Of a stretch of 64,000 bases of DNA, positions 35,107 to 44,699 are shown piece by piece. The notes under the pieces are model-generated. The model was not told the origin of the DNA. It did not search any database and was given only the letters and a program-made list of their open reading frames with translations. A program made the translations under genes and the position numbers. This DNA comes from Cyclina sinensis (lineage: Eukaryota; Mollusca; Bivalvia; Venerida; Veneridae), in the NCBI GenBank assembly GCA_012932295.1, contig JAAONU010000016.1, positions 46,345,241 to 46,409,240 of the forward strand, in the 5' to 3' direction. Within the stretch, counting starts at the first letter, position 1, and each line of letters begins with the position of its first letter.

Positions 35107-38100
35107 CTATTCTAAGCGAACGATGTCAAGTTTGAAAGAAGGACAAACAGACTTTATCACTGACATTTTCAAACATGGAAGAACGGGAGAGGAACAAAAC
35201 TAAGAATTGCGAAAAGTAAACAGTGAAAAACAGAAGAAAGGCTGGAATAATTTCGATCTCAAGATTGGGTATGTGTTCATAAATATTTGACCACATAATT
35301 AAGTGGTAATAAAAGGTGCTTAACAGAGTTATATTAAATACATTTTATAAATGTTGAACGGGTTCTCTGCTACGCTGACCTTTCAATAATATATTCGTTT
35401 GTTTAGACTATTCAATTAACAAGCATCTGACTGGAGGTGATCTTTTACATGTACCTAAATGTTAATATATAGCTGGTTATAATTTCTGCTTTTCATTGAA
35501 ACATTCAATGAGTGTTAGAAACTGAACTTTCTTTGTTTCTTTACCTTTTTGTGGAAGAATGTAACAAATGCACTAAAATTCGCATTTCGTAATACCTTTA
35601 AGTTCGTTTATATATCGCTCGTGTAAAAAATCTTTACTTAAGTTGTAATCAATTACTGGTACATCTGTTCCATTTTTATTTATATATGCTATTTGTCATA
35701 CTGTACATTTTTAGCTCACAAAGTGCTCAGGGTGAACTTGTCTGATCAGTCTTTGTCCGTCGTCCGTTCGTCCGTCCGTCCGTCCATCGTCAACTTTTCA
35801 TTCAAATGACATCTCCTCTGAAACCAAAGGGCCAAATTAAATGAAACTTGTCTGGGATGTTCGTTGCATGAAGTTCTACCAAAGTTGTTCAAAGAATTCA
35901 ATTCCATCAAGAACTCTGGTTGCTATGGCAACTTAAAGGAAAAACTTTGAAAATCTTCTTGTCTGAAACCACAAGGCCTAGAGCTAAGATATTCGGCATT
36001 TAGCACCCTCTAATAGAACTCAACAAACATTTTTCAAATTATTTCCCTGGGGTCAAAATTGGCTCCGCCCCAGGGATAACTTCATTTTACATAGACTTAT
36101 ATAGGAAATCTTTAAAAATCTTCTTCTCAGAAACCACAATGCCTACAGCTTAGATATTTGGTATGTAGCATTGTCTTAGAAGATGTCTACCAAGTTTATT
36201 CAAATTATGTCCCCTGTGTCAAAATTGGCCACGCCCCAGGGTACTCTTGGTTTACATATACTTATATAGGAAAAACATGAACAATCATTTTTCTCCAAAA
36301 CTAATAGGACTAGACCTTAGATATTTGGTGTGGAGTATTGTGTACAGAACCTTTTACCAGTATTGTTTATACGTTGGCCGTAGGGTCAAAATTGGCCCCG
36401 CCCCGGGGGCCCTTAATATGTAAAAAAGGAAATCCTTAAAAGGAAATCTTTTTCTCAGAAACCACAATGCCTACAGCTTTGATATTTGGTATATAGCATT
36501 GTCTAGTGGATGTCTACCAACTTTGTTCAAATTATGTCCCCTGGGTCAAAATTGGCCACGCCCCAGGGTTCTCTTGGTTTACATATAGTTATATAGGAAA
36601 AACATTAAAAGTCATTTTTATCCGAAACAATAGGACTAGACCTTAGATATTTTGTGTGGAGTATTGTGTAGAGAACCTTTACCAGTATTGTTTATATGTT
36701 GGCCGTAGGGATCAAAATTGGGCACGCCCCTGCGGCCCTTAATATGTAAAAAAGGAAATCTTTAAAAATCTTCTTGTCTGAAATCACAAGGCCTAGAATT
36801 TTAAAATTTGGCATGAAGCAAGCATTATCAAGCTTTTTCAAATTATTAGATTATGTTAAAGGTCACCGAGGCTGAAATTAGATTTATCTATTGTACCTCA
36901 TAAAGCCTTCATTTATAGACCAATATCTTTGATATTCAATATATAGGTTCCTTGCATGGACGTCTACCCATGGGTAGGGTTTGAGGTCACTGGGTCAAGG
37001 TCAAGGTCACCATAGCTTATAACAGATATTTCTACTTTCTGTCATAGAGCCTTTATTTATTGACTGATATTTTACATATTTGGTTTGTAGGCACTTATAT
37101 ATTTTCAATTAAAAAATGAAATACTGCTTAACAGCAAACCTACAGCCAAAGTACTCAGGTGAGCGATCCAGGGGCATCATGGCCCTCATGTTATAATAAT
37201 TGTTTTTCAAATCCAGACATCACAGTCGCCATTTTATAAATGCCTTGATAACTGTTAAGCTACGTTTGTTTAACAGTTGCCAAATATTTTAACTGAAGGT
37301 TACCTACATTCACTTTTTATCTTATTAGAAACGTTTAAATATACATCTTGTGTTTTATTTTGACCATTTAATTGCTTCGACTGTAGTAATTACACCACTT
37401 AAGAAATAACAAATACTATGCCTTTAGTTATTTATCCATTAATAAGCAATAAAGTGCATTTATTTCTCTCAGGAGGGAGTAATCATTTGTGTGCAAAAGT
37501 CAGTCGTCTTATCTCTGCAGTGTTTATTAAAGACAGTCTACTCAGTTCCACAAACTTTCACTGTTTTGGATGTTGAGATCAATTTCAAAAAAAGAACAAA
37601 CAAACCAAGAACAAAACTTGCCATTGATATTTCAGCATGTATTGATTTAAAAAAAAAAGTTACAAATATGCTTAATATTAAAGACATTCATTTAAAACTA
37701 CCATACATTGCGTCACAGTTTGTATAAAAACACGATACTCTGAGTTGCAGGTTATTGCTGTCTGTAGGCCAGGACGATAACTAGTTCTGCGAATTTTTTT
37801 AAAGTTAAACTTACCTTAAATGAAGAATATATATTTTACACACAGTACACGTATGTTCTAGTAACGCGTTCTGCAGAAAATTCCTTTAACGATTGAAAAC
37901 AACAACAACAACAACAAACAGTTTTTAAATGACTTGGGAGTCTTTTCTTAAATGATGGATCACTACAAAACGTGTAGGATTAAAGAAGTTGAGAATGTTT
38001 AATTTTGTAATAAATTACCGAATTGATTTTAGAAAAGAAGCATGATTCTGTATTTCTTTTAATAGCGTTCGTTAAAACTGATAAAAACCCTTAATTTCTT

Positions 38101-38703
38101 TACAGTAACCTCTTCGTTAATTAACACGGCACATGTTCATAAGCTAGCAAAACATTTTTTAAAGTTTTTAAAATATGCTACTGATAATTCGGCAAATGAC
38201 CAGGGCCTGGAATTATATTTTTCGATAGCAAATATTTTGTCTTTTTTCTGAAAAATATGAAGATGTTAACTTAAAACTATAATACTGGCCATAATTTTCC
38301 CCAAAATGAACGAAATTAGAACTCTAGAATGCTTAAAAACATTATCAACACCATACCTGCACGGTTATTTCTCGTGGATAGCAAGATGTCCTTGAGATAC
38401 ATCAGGATTAAGTTATCAAAAATATTATGACCCATCGGTCTTACATTGCGTTGGAAAATGCCGAACTCACTTCGCCAATATCCGTAAAACAAGTCGTCAA
38501 TATCACATGATCAATTTTGAATACGTGACGTAGACAACAATAGTGATCGTGCAGAACATAATTTAATTAAAAACTATAGACCAAAACGTACTCGGAAGCG
38601 TGGTTGTCAAAACCCTTAACAATACTGAGAAAAAGCTGTAAAATTACAGAAGAAGAAGGTACGATCTTTGGAGAATACTTACCAGCACTAAATTAGTCAG
38701 TTC
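35107..38703 (-). pseudogene. candidate four-exon gene, copy 2 (decayed)
   Basis: The same four blocks as copy 1, now on the minus strand: 38683-38703, a rearranged second block within about 38355-38487, 37707-37786, and 35107-35183 ending at the same TAG. The third block is 80 nt in both copies with five differences, four synonymous and one Thr to Ile. The last block is 77 nt in both, with nine differences and no indel. Lesions differ from copy 1: a TAA in the first block in the joined phase, loss of AG before the second block (CGG for CAG), an insertion of about 70 bp plus a stop in the second block, and loss of AG before the last (CTCCCG for CTCCAG). The third block keeps a proper donor (GTATGG). 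A Helitron-like element lies in the last intron. Confidence 0.4.
35713..37192 (+). mobile_element. complete Helitron-like element, AGCTCA subfamily
   Basis: It begins AGCTCACAAAGTGCTCAGGGTGA, then a GTCCGTCCGTCCG microsatellite (35756-35786), then about five core repeats of about 160 bp marked TCAAAATTGGCCACGCCCC (about 36053, 36221, 36386, 36545 and 36716). It ends GTGAGCGATCC..GGGGCATCATGGCCCTCATGTT, which includes a short 3' palindrome. The corresponding site in block B1 (near 27283) is uninterrupted, which fixes both ends within a few bases. No coding. Confidence 0.8.
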
Positions 38704-38715
38704 CTGTAAATGAAA

Positions 38716-38896
38716 AGATTTTTCTAGACAAGATGACCTGGGTCGTTCACCTGAAAAGACAATACCAAACAACTGGTGGAGTAGGGGTGGGATTGTCGGG
38801 GTGGGAGTTGTCACCTAAGGGATGTGTCAAATTGCTAGACAGTTCAAATATCACAATAGAGCAATATCAAAAATATTTTTAAATCAAGAAAGGGTG
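38716..38896. other. unique sequence at right inversion breakpoint
   Basis: About 180 bp that matches neither the B1-C1 junction nor another part of the window. It includes a G-rich stretch (GGAGTAGGGGTGGGATTGTC). Confidence 0.5.
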
Positions 38897-39950
38897 TATC
38901 ATTCGTTCATATTGTGACAACAAAAAGTAAATAATTTGTTCGTTATAGGTGCGTTAAAAACCTGGTTGTTAGTGATGTGTCTAAGACTGCCTTTTAGGTT
39001 CTTTATTTTCAGTATAAGGTTTGTTCAATTCCAGCTTGATGTAGTGACCTAATTTTTTCATTTTCGTGGATACAGCGATAGAAATTGAACTACACGTTTT
39101 CTACAATTGTTACTTATACTGATTTAGATTCACTTTAGCTGATATGTGAGACAGTAAACTGTTTCTAAATCTAACAAAATAGATAAAAATGGTAAAAAAC
39201 TTCTTTGACTTAGTCCAACAAATCAAGCAGTTTCATATCTATTTTGATTTCCTAGGAAACAATAACACATTTCTCTTCCTAATATGGTTTTGTATTTGTC
39301 AAACAGTCCCTAAAATATCTTTAAAATAGCTTTATAATGCTGTTGTGACGTTCAGAATTGATATTTATCTCAAAGGCTTCTTGAGATACAGAAATAGCTC
39401 ACAATATTTCTTTTAATATGTCACTGGTTGCAAAGTACCTTACAGAAAAGTTAATTTCTGCTTAAACATATTGACACTAAAGGGTTTTTTCCCAGTGTTT
39501 ACAGATTCCTAAGAATAGCATCTAAAGTGCGAAGGGTCAAAGGAAAATTCCACTAGAGCAAGATGACATGATTACACAAAGTCGCTCACCTAAGCATAAC
39601 TGCTGCACTGCGAAAGATTATATATAAAAAGAACTAGGCATGGCAACGTGTCTAATGCCAGTGGTTTCCAACACTTTTATAGAGTTTGACTATAAAAGTT
39701 TTTTAAAAAAAACATTTGAATTTTGGTTTTTTTAAATGGCGCCGCCAGAGTCGTAAGTTGAATAATATTAGCAAAGGATCAAAAGACAATGCTTCATACT
39801 AATTTCAAAAATTTCTGAAAGGTTTTACAGGGTTTGTTTATATGTCTTTATAAAGCATTTGCCTTAAGAGATGGATCCAAAATAACCCTAGGTGAAATGT
39901 CTCATCAATCTTGGTTGAGGTCTTCTGGACGATGCTTCAGGCCAAAATGT
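38897..39950 (+). repeat. segmental duplication block C, copy 2
   Basis: Direct partner of 28185-29207, with substitutions and indels throughout, including loss of the TTTTTC before CAACAAAAAGTAA. Confidence 0.85.
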
Positions 39951-39964
39951 AGAACACTGTGTAC

Positions 39965-40470
39965 TGTGGTTTTGACTAGTTTTAAAAGTTTAAAAACATC
40001 TTGAATATATCTATGTAAATACATGTATGTGGTATCTGGGGTTGAGCAAATAAGTGAACAGTTTTGATAGAGGTTTAAAAAGCAATGCTACATACCAACG
40101 TCTTATGGTCTTGTGGTTTCGGACATGAAGAAATTTAAAGACTTTTACACATATATCTTAGTCCATAAATGTAATCTCAGTGCACATCTAATAATGACTT
40201 AAGGGACATAATTTGAACAAAACTGGAGACGGTTCAGTAAAAAGTACTGCATATTAATTTTAGAAGTCTCGACAGTTTGAGTTCTGACCAACATTTTGTA
40301 GTTTACGTAAAACATTTAACATATGCCTTTATGTAAAACATGTGACCTCTCTGGTGGTGAATCAAGCACAGGAACATAATTTGAACAGTCTTGGTAGAGG
40401 TTCACTAAACAGTACTACAAACTAAATTTCAAAACCTTCGGCCAGGTGGTTTTAAGACAAGAAGATCTTT
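39965..40470. repeat. diverged tandem repeat, about 165 bp x 3
   Basis: The phrase GAACA.TTTTGATAGAGGTT..A..AGCAATGCTACATACCAA recurs as GAACAAAACTGGAGACGGTTC and GAACAGTCTTGGTAGAGGTTC at a spacing of about 165 bp. Each is followed by a GTTT..GACA..AAGA stretch. It belongs to the same core-repeat type as the end of block C and the array at 21.3-21.95 kb. Confidence 0.6.
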
Positions 40471-41000
40471 TTTAAATTTCTTTTTTTTCTTGTTGCTATA
40501 GCCACTAGAGTTCTGCATGGAATTGAACGTCTGTAAATACCTGTGCGCAGAGCTTTTTGCAATGAACATACCTGTCAAGTAGGATCGATTTTGACCAAGT
40601 GATTAAGTAAGAAATGTCGATTAAAGCAAAGGTTTACACATGGTAATTACAAAAGTTTGTTCTCAGCTGAGCTAAAGGGGAAAGCAAAATAGTAAAATGT
40701 AACAGTTGATAAATAGGCAATGGACTTGAAAATGCATCTGTCGTCTACATATGGAAGACATATTTCCCCAACATTCTGTATATTTTCTTAATTACATAGT
40801 AGAGATGGGAAAATGTCGCCCTGATGGGAGAATGTTCCCTTGTCATGCAGCTTTCATCAAATCAAAGAGCAGCTCAAGTTTGTTTTCGATCATATTTAAG
40901 CTCAGAATTTAAACGCGTTAATCGTGAAGAGGGAAGCTTTATAAGAATAAGCATTAATGGAGTATTAAGAGAATATATGATCACTTTATTTGGTTCATTT
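40470..41000. other. non-coding stretch with inverted Helitron-like scrap
   Basis: Near 40480-40540 a minus-strand match to the TCCATGCAGAACTCTGGTTGCTATG word of the 35.7-kb element. The rest is unremarkable. Confidence 0.45.
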
Positions 41001-42990
41001 AAGCGCTTCATCATATGATTATAAATGCTCATCAGTGACGAAGCTATTATGTTGTAATATATACTACTTCTTTTTTTCCAAACTAACTAAACCATTAAAA
41101 ATTGGAATATCTATTAGTATCCGTGGAGAATCTGGCTTTTATTACTCTGAATCTGAAATATTTTGCTCAACGAAACAGTTGCCGTTGAGTCAAGATCCTG
41201 CATGCCAAGAATGTGAAAAATTGATGTTCACAGTTTTTGTAAGTGAATGTTATCATGTTTTTTTTTTCTTTTTTTTTGTAACCATTTGAGGTGTATTGTT
41301 CAAAACACTGCACTGTTTCTATGTTTAAATATTGCTAAATAATTCTTCCGTGGCTTCTCAGAGAAAAGTCGTTCTGCAAACTGTACGCGTGGAAAATTTA
41401 CTTTAAGAGACTGCATTACATGGTGCAAAGCAGTCTGTTCTATTCAAACCATTTCCGCATTGTTTAAATGCTGAAAAAAACTAATAAGTTGCATTTGTTA
41501 AAAATAAATGAAAGCCTTCCAAAGAATAAAGTGATAATTTATGGCACCGAGTCAGGCGGTCTGGAGTAAATGCAAGAATAAAAGTATGCACAAATACTAC
41601 CTCAGAGAAAATAAATGCATTCAAATACAGATTTATGGGAATGAACAAAATGCATATTAACTATTCTCTCTTTAGTGGTATATTAACTATGTCCGTGATG
41701 TAGAGACAGTAAGTGACAAAAGCATTTTCCAAGCTGTTTTAATTTGTTTTAAGGGCTATTAGATTTTAGGATTGAAAGTACAGTTTAAAAAAAAAACATC
41801 ATTCGGCGAAAGAAATGTAGAGGATTCTAAAAGGTTTACCTTTAGGTATATCTAAAAGATCATCTCCAGTTGAAGTCTTTAAATAAACAAAAAATCTATA
41901 GAATGGACTATCTAGAGAAAGAATAGTAATAAAATGTATTTATAGCATCGTTAAGTACCTTTTATTACCGCTGCATTGTGTTAACACATATTTATGAATA
42001 TAGACCAAATGTTCAGGTAAATAATATTATAGCCTTTGTACGTGTTTTTTAATCATCGATTTCTGTCCAATTCTTTGCTTTATCCCTCTCTAATTCTTCT
42101 TTGTTTGTATAAGATACAGTTGTTTTTCTGGTTTGTTAAATGTAGCATAGTAAGCAATTAATACCTAGGTTGTTTGAAGAAGGAAAGTCCCTCATAATCA
42201 CAATAGTACCGACAAAAAAGAAAATGTCTTCCTATCGAAACCATAACTTTATGTTACTGAATTAGTATATGCTTTTGTATAATTTATTTGTATTTTATTT
42301 TAAACAGTTTAATCATTTGCAAACAGTTTTCCTTCTTACTGCTTCCCTCTTTCCTTCCCCTCCGTTTTTTCTTTCCCTCTTTAAGTCCTGCATTCGTTAA
42401 GTAATGCAGTTATTGATTCACGCCTTTATTCATTCTGAATCAGTTATTCGTACGATCATATTGTGACAACATGTATTAATAGTAATAAATAAGTATTGTG
42501 TTTACTAAGATGCCAATAAAGACCTTGCCCTACTGATCTAGTTCATTGATGATGCTTATAGAGTCTAACTTGAAGCATTTTTGGTCCAGAAGATACGGCG
42601 GTGGAATTTGAACTACATGTTTATTACACCTATTACTCATATGATCGACTGAGCTTCAGTTTAGCTCTTTTGTTAGAACATATAAAACTATAAATAAATC
42701 CAATCAAACTAAATTTATAAAAAATATATAACACAATTCATTGACTTCTCGACTTTTTTCACCTCTATTTTGGTAACCATGACAAAGTAATGTATTTTCT
42801 TTCTGTTTTACGTTAGTTTTTGCCACAGTTCCTAAAATATCTTGAAATCGCTATATGGGATTTGGTGTGACGTTCTAAGGCTGATAAAAACTGAACTTTA
42901 AAGGATTCTTTAGATACAGAAATAGCTTAAAGTTTTATAAAATGGCACTGTTTCACAATATTTAACATAAAATTGCATGTTTCAAAGATC
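41000..42990 (+). repeat. shortened array unit A4-B4-C3
   Basis: Weaker direct relatives of blocks A, B and C in order. GTTGAGTCAAGATCCTGCATGCC (41187-41209) matches block A. AGATCATCTCCAGTTGAAGTC..GTATTTATAGCATCGTTAAG (41865-41955) and TTTATTACCGCTGCATTGTG match the second half of B. CATATTGTGACAACA (42458) and CCTAAAATATCTTGAAATCGC..GTGTGACGTTC match C. The first half of B, including the shared exons, is missing. Confidence 0.6.
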
Positions 42991-43499
42991 ATTACTCTTT
43001 AAGAAAAAGATTTTATAAGGTTATTTTAGAGATTGTAGTGATCTTGAAGGTGTTTTAGAAATACTGTTAAGTCAAAGCTAATTCTGAAAAAAAAAAAATT
43101 AATAAGGAAAGAACAGAAATAGTTAAGCACAGTTGAAAGATGTCCACTCCTCAGAAAATGTACTTACACTAAAAATTAACTAATGAAAAGAGCCACATAA
43201 GAATTAAAAACAACTTTGAATCGAACACAAGAGAGTAATGTTCCTCAAACGCTAATGTATCTTCTTATATAAATTAAGATGGAAAAGAAATGATCCCCTA
43301 TTTTGCAGCTACAGCTGCAGTGAATCTGCCCAAGCCTTACACCTGAGCTAGAGGAGGGTTTCGTTAGCTCGCTTTTAGAGATGAGGTCTAAGCCAACTTC
43401 TAGTTATCTTTTTTAAAAAAAGTTGGGGTGAATGTTTCATTATTTTGAGATTTAATTCTGTCTCACTTATATAGAATGAGTGTTTTCTTTCGTCTTCAG

Positions 43500-43609
43500 G
43501 CACTGCAGGTACATAGAAGCCAAAATGCTTGCCAAGGCCTTTTCTTCCAGATCACAACATCCAGGGAAACTATCTATTGTCATAGCTGAAAACTGGTTGT
43601 ACATGAAGG
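43500..43609 (+). CDS. candidate internal exon, unrecognised protein
   Basis: A 110-nt block with an excellent acceptor (TTTTCTTTCGTCTTCAG) and a near-perfect donor (AAGG-GTAAGT). Only one frame is open, reading one carried-in base, then 36 codons, then one base out. It includes HCRYIEAKMLAKAFSS and GKLSIVIAENWLYMK. The peptide looks like folded protein (mixed hydrophobic and charged, one Cys, one Trp), but I do not recognise it. It lies between array units C3 and A3 and has no paralogue in the other units, so it may be the one unduplicated exon here or part of an unrelated host gene. Base composition is less AT-rich than its surroundings. Confidence 0.45.
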
Positions 43610-43691
43610 GTAAGTTAATAAAAGAGTATCATATAGATTCAGTAGGTCATATTGTTTTCTTACATTGGTTATGTTGTCCAAACGCTGTCCT

Positions 43692-43863
43692 GGACAGCTT
43701 ATTAAATAAAGCCTGTATGTTTGAAACATTTCCTGGACAGCTTACTAAATAAAGCCTGTATGTTTGAAACATTTCTTGGAAAGCCTATTAAATAAAGCCT
43801 GTATGTTAGAAACATTTCCTGGACAGCTTATTAAATAGAGCCTGTATGTTTGAAACATTTCTA
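43692..43863. repeat. tandem repeat, 43 bp x 4
   Basis: Four copies of a 43-bp unit GGACAGCTTATTAAATAAAG + CCTGTATGTTTGAAACATTT + CCT with few differences. Most units contain AATAAA. It starts 80 bp after the donor of the candidate exon. Confidence 0.9.
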
Positions 43864-43949
43864 TTTAGTATTCCTAAAGAAAGCAAACATACAGGCAACA
43901 AATATTTCTCGCTTCGATGACTGGTCAAAATTTGACTTCTTCGTAATCA

Positions 43950-44480
43950 ATGAAAACGTTTTATATCTAGTGCGTTTTAAATTAAAACAGTGAAATTACT
44001 ATTTCCCGCCAATTATGTCTTAATACTTTTCAGAAATAGTTCTTGATATCATGATTTATAAATCTAAACTTATGTAGATATTTTTTGCATTAAGATTAAC
44101 TTCATCACAAGTTAAATTTCCAACACTCTGAACACTTGCATACCAGAGGTTAGCTCTTAGTCACTCTGACATTTGGATACTTTATAACACATGATACGTT
44201 CAGAAGCATTGAGGCAACATGGTTTATTTTCTTGATATTTTTATTCTTTTGTCATTTTTTTGTCTCAAAATTTTATTAAAGTTTATTCTTCTTGTCTTTA
44301 TTTCTCATTTCTTTAGATGGTGCCAAGGTTAAAACGATTATGCGACTATCAATTATATAACATGATTGGAGTTTTGTGTGTTGATAATTCGTGAGCAAAA
44401 TCACGAACATCTAAAAAATCTGACTACAACTAAGGTTCCGATTATTTTATAATATGAAGATGTGCCCTGGGATTGTTCAA
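43950..44480 (+). repeat. array block A3
   Basis: Diverged direct relative of A1/A2: CTTGTCTTTATTTCTCATTTCTTTAG-ATGGTGCCAAG aligns with CTTGTCTTCGTTTTTCAATT..GAG-ATGGTGTCAAAG, and ATAACATGATTGGAGTTT and ATCACGAAC..AATCTGA align downstream. An ATG at 44219 again opens a hydrophobic run (MVYFLDIFILLSFFC). Confidence 0.55.
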
Positions 44481-44699
44481 ATATATTACTTAGATAATAT
44501 TAGAGTTATGACTAATCATTAAGACATATCTAATAACATGATTTGCGTTTCTTAATGAAAAAAAACAACAAACGAACAAAGAAACAATAACCGTTTTAAT
44601 ATAAAATTTTGGCGCTAGATCCATATGTTTAGAATGCTTTTATTCAGCTAGAGAACAAAATCCTAATTATTTCCATACCATTCCTGGATGATTGTTTGA

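Larger units (their letters stand above)
35018..38715 (-). repeat. segmental duplication block B, copy 2 (inverted)
   Basis: Reverse complement of 24720-27975, flanked by directly oriented A2 and C2. It therefore records an inversion of the middle of the duplicated unit. It carries a 1.48-kb Helitron-like insertion at 35713-37192 and lacks the one present in copy 1. Confidence 0.85.
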
